From: Runella sp. SP2
Lineage (GTDB): Bacteria > Bacteroidota > Bacteroidia > Cytophagales > Spirosomataceae
Length of the DNA: 64,000 nt
Direction of reading: 5' to 3'
Assembly: GCF_003711225.1 (NCBI RefSeq)
Contig: NZ_CP031030.1
Span: forward strand, 2,418,001-2,482,000
Below are positions 49,230-57,565 of this stretch, piece after piece; positions within the stretch are counted from its first letter, which is position 1, and every line of letters begins with the position of its first letter. The position numbers were made by a program, and so were the translations under genes. The notes under the pieces were generated by a model that saw only the letters and a list, made by a program, of their open reading frames with translations, searched no databases and was not told the DNA's origin.

Positions 49230-50420
49230 TTATTTCTTAAAAATACGATACAAACGACCTTGGTCAGTCACGGCGTAAATTGCCCCATCTTTGCCTTGAA
49301 TGACGTCGCGGAAACGTTGGTATTCTTGCGAAAGCAGGCGCTCCTCCCCTACCACTTTGTTGTTTTCAATCACCAAACGCGCAATGTGCATCCCGCTCAA
49401 ACAACCTACAAATAGATTATTTTTCCACTCTGGCATCATGTCGCCACTATAAAACGTCATCCCACTTGGCGATACCGATGGATCCCAATAATACACGGGT
49501 TGCTCCATACCTTCTTTTTGCTGAATCACATCCCCAATCTGTTTGCCACTGTATTCGATTCCGTAAGTAATCACAGGCCAACCGTAGTTTTTACCCGACT
49601 GCACACGGTTAATTTCGTCGCCACCTCTTGGGCCAAACTCATTCGACCACAAATCGCCCGAAACAGGGTTAAATGTAAGCCCTTGCACGTTACGGTGTCC
49701 GTACGAATACAATTCTGGCTTCGCCCCTGCTGTGCTCGCAAATGGGCCATTGGCAACAGGTTTACCGTCGGTAGTAATGTGGACAATTTTCCCTAAGCTT
49801 GAGTTCAATTGTTGCGCTTGAGGGCGGGTTACCATGTCGGAGCGCTCGCCTGTACTCACAAACAAATCGCCTTTTTTATCAAACAAAATACGGCCTCCGT
49901 AGTGGAGATTTCCCTTGTGGGCTGGCGTGGCACGATAAATGACCGTCGCACCTTCAATTTTTGTCTCATCGGCAGAAAGTTTCCCTTTCGCTACCGAAGT
50001 AAGCGTTCCACCGTCAAAATTCTCGGCAAACGTCCAATATATCATTCGGTTTTTGTCAAAATTAGGGTCGATGGTAATCCCCAAAAGTCCACCTTGGCCA
50101 CTGGTATTCACAGCAGGAAGTCCCGTAATAGGCTTGCTCAATTCGCCGTTGGTTTTGGCAATGCGAAGATTTCCCGCTTTTTCAGTGATAATTAAGCGCC
50201 CATCAGGCAAGCTTTTTACGCCCCAAGGAAACGTCAAGCCTTCCGAAAGAACCTTAAAATCGTACGGAGTTTGGGTTTTTACTCCACCAATTCGGGTTTG
50301 TCCAGCAAAAGCTGATTTGTAATCTGAGTTAGGTTTTTTAGTTTCAACGGGTTCGGTCTGGCCCCAAGAAGCGTACGCCAACGTGCCCAAAACCATTGAA
50401 AAAAGTGCTGTTTTTTTCAT
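49230..50420 (-). CDS. PQQ-dependent sugar (glucose/sorbosone) dehydrogenase-like protein
   Basis: A 396-residue secreted protein from the ATG at 50420, with signal peptide MKKTALFSMVLGTLAYASWG. The mature part is a six-bladed propeller of the GSDH family: FPWGVKSLPDGRLIITEKAGNLR, GLLGITIDPNFDKNRMIYW, a His/Asn-rich LHYGGRILFDKKGDLFVSTGER, PELYSYGHRNVQGLTF and NEFGPRGGDEINR. These match the Asd/YliI-type aldose dehydrogenases that use PQQ in the periplasm. The C-terminus RFRDVIQGKDGAIYAVTDQG closely resembles that of the truncated gene at 63904-64000. The first mature 30 residues are low-complexity. Substrate unknown. Confidence 0.9.
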   Translation of the reverse strand: MKKTALFSMVLGTLAYASWGQTEPVETKKPNSDYKSAFAGQTRIGGVKTQTPYDFKVLSEGLTFPWGVKSLPDGRLIITEKAGNLRIAKTNGELSKPITGLPAVNTSGQGGLLGITIDPNFDKNRMIYWTFAENFDGGTLTSVAKGKLSADETKIEGATVIYRATPAHKGNLHYGGRILFDKKGDLFVSTGERSDMVTRPQAQQLNSSLGKIVHITTDGKPVANGPFASTAGAKPELYSYGHRNVQGLTFNPVSGDLWSNEFGPRGGDEINRVQSGKNYGWPVITYGIEYSGKQIGDVIQQKEGMEQPVYYWDPSVSPSGMTFYSGDMMPEWKNNLFVGCLSGMHIARLVIENNKVVGEERLLSQEYQRFRDVIQGKDGAIYAVTDQGRLYRIFKK

Positions 50421-50475
50421 TTGTAAGTTGTTTTTCCTTTGTTTATCCATTTAAAATTAGATCACTGATTTAACG

Positions 50476-50522
50476 GATTGAACGGATAACTACTGATAAA
50501 AATCCGTTTTATCCGTTCAATC
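50476..50522 (-). terminator. Terminator-like hairpin between the AKR and sugar dehydrogenase genes
   Basis: Arms GATTGAACGGATAA / TTATCCGTTCAATC with a 19-nt loop, after the minus-strand AKR stop. The adjacent ATCCGTT repeats suggest it may also be a repeat-type palindrome. Confidence 0.55.
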
Positions 50523-50538
50523 TTTGTTCCATTAAATA

Positions 50539-51534
50539 TTAACCCAAAATTTGATTAATCTTCTGCAACTCCTCCGCCGAAAACTCCTTATTATCAAGGC
50601 ATTTTAGCGAATCTGTAAGCTGCTCGGGTTTACTAACGCCCAAAATCACCGAAGTAATGCGCGGGTCTTTCAGTATCCACGACAACGCCATTTGGGCTAA
50701 ATTTTGGCCTCTTTGTTCGGCAATTTCATTCAATTGTAGCACTTGGTTAAGTTTCTCTTCAGTGATTCGGCCACTTTCCAATGCGCCATTTCCTCGCCCC
50801 GAAGCTGCTCTTGAATCAGCAGGAATTCCTTTTAGGTACTTGTCCGACAATAGCCCTTGCGCCAAAGGTGAAAATGCTACGCAACCCGCGCCATTTTGTT
50901 CCAAGACATCGAGCAATCCACCTTCCACCCAACGTTCAAACATCGAGTACTTCGCCTGATGTACCAAGCAAGGTGTGCCCATTTCACGTAACAACTTTAC
51001 AGCCTTTTCGGTTTCGGCGGCGTTGTAATTTGAGATACCCACATAAAGCGCTTTCCCCTGACGAACAATCAAATCCAAAGCGGCCATGGTTTCTTCGAGA
51101 GGCGTTTCGGGATCTGGACGGTGGTGGTAAAAAATATCCACGTAGTCTAAACCCATACGCTTGAGACTTTGGTCGAGACTCGACACTAGGTATTTTTTAG
51201 AACCCCATTCGCCGTATGGCCCTTGCCACATATAATAGCCTGCTTTGGTGGTAATAATCATTTCGTCGCGGTAAGGCAGCAGGTCTTTTTTCAAAACGCG
51301 GCCAAAAGTTTCCTCGGCCGATCCCGCGGGCGGACCATAATTATTAGCCAAGTCAAAATGAGTAATGCCTTTATCAAACGCCAGTGTAATCATGTTTCTG
51401 GCATTTTCAAAATGGTCAATTCCCCCAAAATTGTGCCATAAGCCCAACGAAAGGGCGGGTAGTTTGATGCCACTTTTACCGCATCGACGGTATTCCATGG
51501 AATCGTAACGTTGCGGAGAAGATAAAAAAGCCAT
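50539..51534 (-). CDS. Aldo/keto reductase, YghZ type (L-glyceraldehyde 3-phosphate reductase)
   Basis: A 331-residue cytoplasmic NADPH-dependent reductase. The start is supported by the full YghZ-like N-terminus (SSPQRYDSMEYRRCGKSGIK). The catalytic tetrad is visible: Asp and Tyr in FDLANNYGPPAGSAEETFG, Lys in IITTKAGYYMW and His in DIFYHHRPDPETP. It also has YVGISNYNA and the C-terminal ALSWILKDPRITSVILGVS. YghZ reduces L-glyceraldehyde 3-phosphate and detoxifies methylglyoxal. Sequence and length match well. It is divergent from a Crp-family regulator gene with a 93-bp spacer. Confidence 0.93.
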   Translation of the reverse strand: MAFLSSPQRYDSMEYRRCGKSGIKLPALSLGLWHNFGGIDHFENARNMITLAFDKGITHFDLANNYGPPAGSAEETFGRVLKKDLLPYRDEMIITTKAGYYMWQGPYGEWGSKKYLVSSLDQSLKRMGLDYVDIFYHHRPDPETPLEETMAALDLIVRQGKALYVGISNYNAAETEKAVKLLREMGTPCLVHQAKYSMFERWVEGGLLDVLEQNGAGCVAFSPLAQGLLSDKYLKGIPADSRAASGRGNGALESGRITEEKLNQVLQLNEIAEQRGQNLAQMALSWILKDPRITSVILGVSKPEQLTDSLKCLDNKEFSAEELQKINQILG

Positions 51535-51627
51535 AGTGTGTTATTTTTGCAATGGTTTTAAAAACGATGCGCAAAAGTCGGGGTTCTAAGCCAAATAAAA
51601 ATTGAACTGGAACAAGAAATTTATTCT

Positions 51628-52212
51628 ATGCACTCACAACTTCATCAATATATTTCTCGCTATGTTCTGCTTACCGAAGAAGAGTCCCAAATCGTCGCCG
51701 ACTGTTTGAAATGGAAAACTTTTCCCAAAAAAACGGTTCTTCTCCAAGCGGGGGATGTCTGCCATTTTGAAGCCTACGTCATTAAAGGTTGCATTCGGGA
51801 GTATTTTACTGACAAAGACGGCACTGAACTCACCCTAGAGTTTGCCGTTGAAGATTGGTGGGTGAGCGACATTAGCAGTTTTGAGCACCAAACCCCCAGC
51901 AAGATGACGATTGAGACAATCGAAGATTGTGAATTATTGGTACTTTCTCGGGAGTCAAAAGACGAATTGTTGCGCCGCGTACCCAAGCTCGAACGTATGT
52001 TTCGCCTGATGATTCAACGCCACTTGGCCGTTATTCAAGCCCGCTTACTCCGCACGGTGTCTTATTCGGCCATGAAGCAATTAGAGGAATTTTTGAAACG
52101 CTACCCGACCCTTCCCAACCGCGTGCCACAGCAGTACATTGCGTCGTATTTAGGAATTACGCCCGAGTTTTTGAGCAAGTTGCGAAAGCGACAAATGACG
52201 GGTAAAAATTAG
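51628..52212 (+). CDS. Crp/Fnr-family transcriptional regulator
   Basis: A 194-residue regulator. The first 120 residues are a cyclic-nucleotide-type beta-roll (KTVLLQAGDVCHFEAYVIKGCIREYF). The C-terminal part has the helix-turn-helix (VPQQYIASYLGITPEFLSKLRKR). There is no cysteine cluster of the Fnr type, so it is not an oxygen sensor. It belongs to the group common in Bacteroidota that is often found next to small-molecule or stress genes. It is divergent from the aldo/keto reductase gene, which is the natural candidate target; this is inference. The effector is unknown. The stop lies 2 bp from the convergent ATPase gene's stop. Confidence 0.9.
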   Translation: MHSQLHQYISRYVLLTEEESQIVADCLKWKTFPKKTVLLQAGDVCHFEAYVIKGCIREYFTDKDGTELTLEFAVEDWWVSDISSFEHQTPSKMTIETIEDCELLVLSRESKDELLRRVPKLERMFRLMIQRHLAVIQARLLRTVSYSAMKQLEEFLKRYPTLPNRVPQQYIASYLGITPEFLSKLRKRQMTGKN

Positions 52213-52214
52213 AT

Positions 52215-53348
52215 TTACCCTGTAATAAACGGCAAGTAATTCTCTTGGTTAATCACCGAAAAAGTAGCTTCGGGATAAGTAGTAGCAAAGGCTCTTGGCA
52301 CTTTAGTTTTGGCTTCGTTCCACTTAAATTCATACGCCCGCAATCGACCATTTTCAAGTTCAAGCCAATCAATTTCTTGCTGGTCATAAGTGCGCCAAAA
52401 ATAGGTTTCGGCCAAGTTTCTATTGTATTTCAAAAATTTAAGCCTTTCTGAAATCAAGTAATTCTCCCAAAGCTCACCTTTGTCGGTTCGTAACGTAAGT
52501 GGTCTAAAATCATTAACCAAAGCATTACGTATGCCCAAATCCCAAAAATACCAACGCGAACTTTTGGTAATTTCTTTTCGCAAGTTGCCACTAAATGCCT
52601 CTAACTTCTTTATAATAAACACTTTACTACACAAATCCAGGTATTTTTCAACCGTATTCCTGCTTAGTTGAAGCTGTTTACCAAGTTCATCCATTGACAC
52701 TTCTTTCCCAATTTGAAAGGCAATCAATCGAAGCAAGTCCCTGATTTTAGAGCTATTTCTAATTCCCTCAAAAGCTATAATATCTTTCAACAAATAGGTA
52801 TTCAATAGCTCTTTAAGATATTCCGCTTTTGTCACCGAAAAGGGCAAATTCCAGAGTTCAGGATAACTGCCATAAATCAATCTATCTTCCAGATTTTGAA
52901 GTGTTTGCAGCGCATTTTCCTGCTCCATCAGTTCTTGTTGAGAAATAGGATATAACTCATGGAAATACGCCCTACCAGTAAGTGGCTCCCCCGATAGATT
53001 GGCCAAATCGAATGCTGACGAACCTGTCACAATCACCCTTATGCCTTCAATGTTATCAACGATTAGCTTCAAAATCTTACCGATTTCGGGTATAGCTTGG
53101 GCTTCATCAATAACCAGAAGCTCGATATGGTGTAGGAGTCTTTGGTAATTGGCTACGCTTCGTTGTGCCAAAATCTGCTGTACATCACTGTCTTCGCCTT
53201 GCAACATTAAAGTCTTGAAAGATTGATTTGCAATGAGTTTTTTCAGTAAGAAAGTTTTACCTACCCGTCTTGTTCCAAAAATAAGATTGACTTTATTGGG
53301 GATGAGACGTTCAATCAGCGTTTTTTCAATGGCTCTATTAATGCTCAT
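52215..53348 (-). CDS. AAA ATPase with DUF4143 (AAA_14) domain
   Basis: A 377-residue cytoplasmic protein. The N-terminal ATPase has Walker A in FGTRRVGKTFLLKKL (about residues 24-38), Walker B in ELLVIDEAQAIPE (about 91-103) and a sensor stretch IRVIVTGSSAFDLANL. The C-terminal DUF4143 part contains a winged-helix-like region (VSMDELGKQLQLSRNTVEKYLD) and a PD-(D/E)XK-like end (RLKFLKYNRNLAETYFWRTYDQQEIDWLELENG...YEFKW; described in part). The family is widespread and of unknown function, often thought to be related to mobile or defence elements. Convergent with the Crp-family gene (2-bp gap); two copies of a TTAACGTTAA palindrome lie upstream. Confidence 0.88.
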   Translation of the reverse strand: MSINRAIEKTLIERLIPNKVNLIFGTRRVGKTFLLKKLIANQSFKTLMLQGEDSDVQQILAQRSVANYQRLLHHIELLVIDEAQAIPEIGKILKLIVDNIEGIRVIVTGSSAFDLANLSGEPLTGRAYFHELYPISQQELMEQENALQTLQNLEDRLIYGSYPELWNLPFSVTKAEYLKELLNTYLLKDIIAFEGIRNSSKIRDLLRLIAFQIGKEVSMDELGKQLQLSRNTVEKYLDLCSKVFIIKKLEAFSGNLRKEITKSSRWYFWDLGIRNALVNDFRPLTLRTDKGELWENYLISERLKFLKYNRNLAETYFWRTYDQQEIDWLELENGRLRAYEFKWNEAKTKVPRAFATTYPEATFSVINQENYLPFITG

Positions 53349-53377
53349 GAAGGGATTAAATTTTCAAGTTGAACGGA

Positions 53378-53439
53378 ATTTTAACGTTAATTTCTTCAAC
53401 ACAATGATAAAATTAACGTTAAAATCTTCAATACAATGA
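53378..53439 (-). promoter_or_regulatory. Operator-like tandem repeat upstream of the DUF4143 ATPase gene
   Basis: Two copies of a 27-bp unit, TTAACGTTAA + 2 nt + TCTTCAAxACAATGA, lie at 53381-53407 and 53413-53439 (32-bp period). Each starts with a perfect 10-bp palindrome. The two together also form a 16-bp inverted repeat (53378-53393 / 53410-53425). Confidence 0.6.
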
Positions 53440-53470
53440 AAATATAACAAGAATTTTCAGTTTTACCTCA

Positions 53471-53986
53471 TCACTTCAACGCCTCCCACTCTTCCTTGGA
53501 AGCTTTGGCTTTTTGGTATTCCATCAAACATAGCCACTTGCCATCACGCTTTACCAGTAAGGCTTCCAAATGCGTATATCCCTCCGAAATGAGCTTACCC
53601 GTGCTATCATGGGAAGTGAAATAAAAAATGCCCGTTTCGTGCGCGGTGGTTGCGTCACCTATTCGTTGGGAAAAGCGAAACTGCACATTATCCAGCTGCT
53701 TTCCTTGTTTGGTATTAAGAAAACCCTGTTTCCAACCAGCCAATGCCTTGGTCATGGGATAAGATTGCTTAATTTTACCCGAGGTCGTTACCAAGACGGC
53801 ATTTTCGTGACAAGTGGCTTTGTAGCCTTCAAAATCACCTTCTTTGACCGTTCGAGATATTTCTGTCCAATAGCTCTTGTCTATTTCTGATATGCGAAGC
53901 TGGTCTGCTGCCGATTGCGCAATTGATTTGGTGACTGTTAGAAAAGTAAAAAGTAAGGTTGACAGAAAAAGGAAGTTCTTGTTCAT
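53471..53986 (-). CDS. Exported NTF2-like (SnoaL/DUF4440) protein
   Basis: A 171-residue protein with signal peptide MNKNFLFLSTLLFTFLTVTKSIA. The mature part has the NTF2-like fold: helix RISEIDKSYWTEISRTVKEGD, FEGYKATCHENAVLVTTSGK, YPMTKALAGWKQGFL and C-terminal strands SEGYTHLEALLVKRDGKWLCLMEYQKA. Such exported SnoaL-like proteins are common in Bacteroidota and generally have no assigned function. It stands between the DUF4143 gene and the M20 peptidase gene, all minus strand, with a 54-bp gap to the peptidase gene; co-transcription is possible. Confidence 0.78.
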   Translation of the reverse strand: MNKNFLFLSTLLFTFLTVTKSIAQSAADQLRISEIDKSYWTEISRTVKEGDFEGYKATCHENAVLVTTSGKIKQSYPMTKALAGWKQGFLNTKQGKQLDNVQFRFSQRIGDATTAHETGIFYFTSHDSTGKLISEGYTHLEALLVKRDGKWLCLMEYQKAKASKEEWEALK

Positions 53987-54040
53987 TGTTGGGGTTGGTT
54001 TTTAGATTAAAGATAGCAAAAATATCATGGGAGCATTTTA

Positions 54041-55351
54041 CTATTTCTTACTCACCTCCGCATAATCAAACACCAAATTGCAAAAAGTAATCACGCCTAA
54101 TTTAAAGGCAGTATCATCAATCATAAACTGGGGTGTATGATGAGGCCCCGCCGTTTTGGGGTCTTTGCCTTTGGGCATACCACCTAAGCGAAAGAATAAG
54201 CCAGGCACTTTTTGGGCATAAAACGAAAAATCCTCTGAGCCCGTAACCGATGGAATCAAAAGTACATTTTCTACTCCTGCCGATTTTTGTAAGGAAGCTA
54301 ACATAGATTTTGTCAGTGCTACATCGTTAAAGGTAACAGGATAACGAATCGTATAAGGTAGTTCCACCACTGCCGTTGCACCTGCTGCTTCGGCAGTTTT
54401 CTCGGCTACTTGCCTAACACGGTTAAAAATCAATTCCTCGTCTTCATTGCTTAAAGTTCTAACTGTACCCAACATCTCTACTTGCTCTGGAATAATATTT
54501 CCCCTATTTCCCCCATTGATAGCACCAATTGTGACTACTGCGGCATTGTCGGTAAGTTTTATGTTTCGACTGACAATCTGTTGAAGACTGACCACGATTT
54601 GAGAAGCTACCAAAACGGGGTCAACAGAAAGCCATGGATAAGCTCCATGACTGGGTTTGCCTTTTACCGTAATTTTAAAATCAGAAGCTCCTGCCATAAA
54701 TCCAGCAGGACGATAAGAAAGACTACCGACTTCCAATTGGGAGTTTATATGCAAGCCAAAAATTGCCTCTACTTTTGGGTTTTCCAGCACACCTTCTTTC
54801 ACCATCAAGTAGGCCCCGCCTTCTTCACCGTTTGGTGCACCTTCTTCTGCTGGCTGAAAAATGAATTTGACTGTGCCTTTTAAGTCCTTTTTCATGCTGG
54901 CCAATACTTCGGCAACACCCATCAATATGGCTACGTGGGCATCATGTCCGCAGGCGTGCATCACGCTGGTTTCTTTTCCGTTATACATGGTTTTTACTTT
55001 GGAGGCAAAGGGCAACCCGTTTTTTTCTTCTACGGGTAAGGCATCCATGTCCGCTCTCAATGCAATCACAGGGCCTGGTTTATCGCCTTTTAAAAGACCA
55101 ACCACGCCCGTAACACCCACTTTTGTTTTTACTTCTATGCCCAACGACTGTAAATGCTTGGCAATGAGTTCGGCAGTACGAACCTCTCGATTTCCCAATT
55201 CGGGATTTTGGGGAATGTCGTGTCGCCAAGCAATGACTTTTTGCCCAACTTTGTCGGCACTTTTGGCAATAAGTTCGCTATAATTGCTTGACTGTGCTGA
55301 CGCAAAAAAGGCATTGAACAATGCAGTGATGATGAAGGTTAATTTTTTCAT
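54041..55351 (-). CDS. Secreted M20D amidohydrolase (hippurate hydrolase-like)
   Basis: A 436-residue protein with signal peptide MKKLTFIITALFNAFFASA. It carries the M20D hallmarks: RHDIPQNPELGNRE, ALRADMDALPVEEKNGLPF, the metal-binding HACGHDAHVAILMG (about residues 136-149), QPAEEGAPNGEEGGA (Glu about 171-172) and a C-terminal VTGSEDFSFYAQKVPG. Family members hydrolyse N-acyl amino acids (hippurate, indoleacetyl-amino acids). With a signal peptide it should act in the periplasm; substrate unknown. It is divergent from the MntA/HepT pair. The upstream extension of the MntA reading frame into this gene (55284-55475) is not a real start. Confidence 0.92.
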   Translation of the reverse strand: MKKLTFIITALFNAFFASAQSSNYSELIAKSADKVGQKVIAWRHDIPQNPELGNREVRTAELIAKHLQSLGIEVKTKVGVTGVVGLLKGDKPGPVIALRADMDALPVEEKNGLPFASKVKTMYNGKETSVMHACGHDAHVAILMGVAEVLASMKKDLKGTVKFIFQPAEEGAPNGEEGGAYLMVKEGVLENPKVEAIFGLHINSQLEVGSLSYRPAGFMAGASDFKITVKGKPSHGAYPWLSVDPVLVASQIVVSLQQIVSRNIKLTDNAAVVTIGAINGGNRGNIIPEQVEMLGTVRTLSNEDEELIFNRVRQVAEKTAEAAGATAVVELPYTIRYPVTFNDVALTKSMLASLQKSAGVENVLLIPSVTGSEDFSFYAQKVPGLFFRLGGMPKGKDPKTAGPHHTPQFMIDDTAFKLGVITFCNLVFDYAEVSKK

Positions 55352-55420
55352 TTTAAAAGTTGATAGTTTGGTTGAAAAATTGAAGAAAGAGAGGGAACTC
55401 CCTAGAGAAACGTATAGTTT

Positions 55421-55449
55421 TTGGGTTTGGGATAAATTGAATAGTTTTG
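55421..55449 (+). promoter_or_regulatory. Promoter of the mntA-hepT pair
   Basis: TTG (55421-55423), 18 nt, then TAGTTTTG (55442-55449), an exact TAnnTTTG, ending 26 bp before the ATG at 55476. It decides the short start of the MntA-like protein. Confidence 0.65.
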
Positions 55450-55475
55450 TATTAAATAAAAAAATTAAACCGGGT

Positions 55476-55766
55476 ATGATTGAATCTCAAAAAATAAAAG
55501 AGCTTTTGTTCGCTATCAAGCCTGAGCTATTCAAACGCTACCCAATTAGTCGTTTGGCTATTTTTGGGTCGGTAGCTCGCAACGAAACAACGCCATTAAG
55601 TGATGTTGATATTTTAGTTGAGTTTAACAAACCCATTGGCTTTCAGTTTTTTAATTTGGCAAAAGAACTTGAAAATTATCTCCAAATGCCCGTTGATTTG
55701 GTTTCTCGTAATGGCATAAAACCTTCTTATTTTGCCGAGATTGAACCCGACTTGATGTATGTCTAA
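55476..55766 (+). CDS. MntA-like antitoxin, minimal nucleotidyltransferase
   Basis: A 96-residue protein. I use the ATG at 55476 because the promoter at 55421-55449 would make the longer reading frame untranscribed at its 5' end. The nucleotidyltransferase motif is FGSVARNETTPLSDVDILVEF: the GS pair and the DxD are in place (about residues 30-50). In studied systems MntA transfers AMP groups from ATP to a tyrosine of HepT and so neutralises it. The gene overlaps the HepT-like gene by 8 bp, as usual in HepT/MntA modules. A short conserved C-terminus (GIKPSYFAEIEPDLMYV) closes the protein. Call is firm. Confidence 0.9.
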   Translation: MIESQKIKELLFAIKPELFKRYPISRLAIFGSVARNETTPLSDVDILVEFNKPIGFQFFNLAKELENYLQMPVDLVSRNGIKPSYFAEIEPDLMYV

Positions 55767-56088
55767 GCGTAACCCCAAATTACTGATAGCCGATATGCTT
55801 TTGGCTATCTCTAAAATCAAAACTTACACCAACGGCTTAGATTTTGACAGTTTTATGGCAGATAGCCGTACCATAGATGCCGTTGAACGAAATTTTGAAA
55901 TCATTGGTGAGGCTGCCAATCAATTACCCCAAGCCTTCCAAAATGAACATCCTGCTATTGCTTGGCATGGTGTTATTAGTTTTCGTAATAGACTGATCCA
56001 CGGGTATTTTGGGGTTGATTATGAGATTCTTTGGTATATCATACAAAATGATTTGCAAGAATTAGAAGAACAACTTTCAACCTTTTGA
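55759..56088 (+). CDS. HepT-like toxin (DUF86 RNase)
   Basis: A 109-residue HEPN-family protein of the DUF86/HepT type. The Rx4-6H motif that forms the RNase site is visible as SFRNRLIHGYFGVDY (about residues 74-88), including the RxxxxHxY form in which the tyrosine is the target of AMP transfer by MntA. Its N-terminal helices contain DMLLAISKIKTYTNGLDFD. It is overlapped 8 bp by the MntA-like antitoxin gene upstream. The pair forms a type VII toxin-antitoxin system, with cytoplasmic RNase activity restrained by modification. It is convergent with the DUF418 gene, 3 bp apart. Confidence 0.9.
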   Translation: MSKRNPKLLIADMLLAISKIKTYTNGLDFDSFMADSRTIDAVERNFEIIGEAANQLPQAFQNEHPAIAWHGVISFRNRLIHGYFGVDYEILWYIIQNDLQELEEQLSTF

Positions 56089-56091
56089 TAT

Positions 56092-57414
56092 TCACCGCTT
56101 CAGCGGCTGGACCTTCCAATACGTCAGACTCCGCCACAGCCATTCGAGTGGGCCAAAAAGAAAGTATTTTAGCCAAATTGGACTGATAATCAACTGAAAA
56201 GCCCAAATAGCAAGTACCACGATGTAAATTTGATAAAACGCCAATTCAGCGTAGTAATTCAGGCCGTATCCAAAAAAGAAAAGTGTACAAATCACCGAAT
56301 GCGAAATGTAATTGGTAAATGCCATACGCCCTACCGCCACCAAACGGCTCATCAAGCCTTGTATCACACCCGATTTGTAGAGCAAAATTAGCGCTGCGGC
56401 ATGAGCCATCACCAGCAAAATCCGCTGAAAAGGGTAAATCAAATTAACCCAGTTGATGGGTACTTCTTCCATACGAGCAAGATTGGCTTCAAGCGTAGAG
56501 AAATGATGAAACGCATAATAATTGCTATAAATCACCAAGGGTAACCCAAACCCGTAGCCAATTTTGGCAACTGTCCAATATTCTTTGTTTGACCACGCTC
56601 CCGTCAGAAAACCCCATTTGAAAAGTGCTAAACCCAACAGCATTAATGCCAGCGAATCCCAAATTTCAAAAGGCAAGTACTTGGTCTGAATATCCAGCGC
56701 AATGGGCCGCAAATAACCCGCAACGGTACTGTAATCTGACTTCATCTTTTTGGTGTTGGCTTTCGCATCTTCGCGATTAGGAATCATCGTTTTCTCAATC
56801 TCACGCCATTCGGTCAGCGCTTTTGTTTGAGTAGCGGTCAGGGTTTTGTTCTCACTTTTGGCTTTGGTGGCTTCGGAGTAGGCGATGCGTTTTTCACGAA
56901 TGTCTTGGTACTGAATGGTACCCGCCACAAAACTAGCCACTGCCACAATGGGCACTGCCCACACCAAGTATCGGGGTGGCACGTTGCGAAACAAATACAA
57001 AATCATTCCACAAACGGCGTAGAGGTACAAAATCTCGCCAATCCATAATATGAGGTGTGAATGAATTAGGCCAAAAATCAACAACCAAAACATGCGACGG
57101 TAATACAGCCAATGCACTGACGTACCTTTACCGCTTTTGTTAGCAACAAAAAGCAAGACACCCGCTCCAAAAACCATCCCAAACATGGCGCGCATCTTGC
57201 CTTCAAAGAACACTCCAATGAATTGATAAAGCCAGAAATTGAAACTATCAGGGTCATTTTTGAATGCCTCAAAAGAATAATCCGCCATCGAAAAGCCTGG
57301 AATATTCATCATTAAAATACCCAACAACGCAAAGCCTCGTAACATATCAATGAGGGAAATACGGCTGGTTTCTGGCACAGGTGCAGCAACGCTAGAAGGC
57401 GTGAGTCTTTCCAT
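56092..57414 (-). CDS. DUF418 integral membrane protein
   Basis: A 440-residue inner-membrane protein with about nine hydrophobic segments. It opens with a DUF418-type signature in which the first helix begins RISLIDMLRGFALLGILMMN (about residues 19-38), followed by FEGKMRAMFGMVFGAGVLLF. The C-terminal DUF418 domain has VGRMAFTNYISHSVICTLFFFGYGL (in part) and ends QLIISPIWLKYFLFGPLEWLWRS. The family (YeiB in E. coli) has no established function; related acyltransferase-like folds suggest envelope modification. The region at residues 185-230 is a charged cytoplasmic loop (KAKSENKTLTATQTKALTEW). Transcribed alone on the minus strand. Confidence 0.85.
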   Translation of the reverse strand: MERLTPSSVAAPVPETSRISLIDMLRGFALLGILMMNIPGFSMADYSFEAFKNDPDSFNFWLYQFIGVFFEGKMRAMFGMVFGAGVLLFVANKSGKGTSVHWLYYRRMFWLLIFGLIHSHLILWIGEILYLYAVCGMILYLFRNVPPRYLVWAVPIVAVASFVAGTIQYQDIREKRIAYSEATKAKSENKTLTATQTKALTEWREIEKTMIPNREDAKANTKKMKSDYSTVAGYLRPIALDIQTKYLPFEIWDSLALMLLGLALFKWGFLTGAWSNKEYWTVAKIGYGFGLPLVIYSNYYAFHHFSTLEANLARMEEVPINWVNLIYPFQRILLVMAHAAALILLYKSGVIQGLMSRLVAVGRMAFTNYISHSVICTLFFFGYGLNYYAELAFYQIYIVVLAIWAFQLIISPIWLKYFLFGPLEWLWRSLTYWKVQPLKR

Positions 57415-57565
57415 GGTTTATGAACGTTTGATGAGAAATAGAGTTTAGGTTATGAAAAAGTACGTAATTTTTTGCTCATCAAAAAATTAAAAAAAATCCC
57501 TTGCAAGAGACAAGCTCCTACAAGGGAAATAAATCGGGGTTACGTGAAGGCGTTTGGCTTGTCGG

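Noticed and set aside
55284-55475. Longer N-terminus for the MntA-like protein
   Set aside because: It would overlap the divergent peptidase gene and lies upstream of the promoter at 55421-55449.
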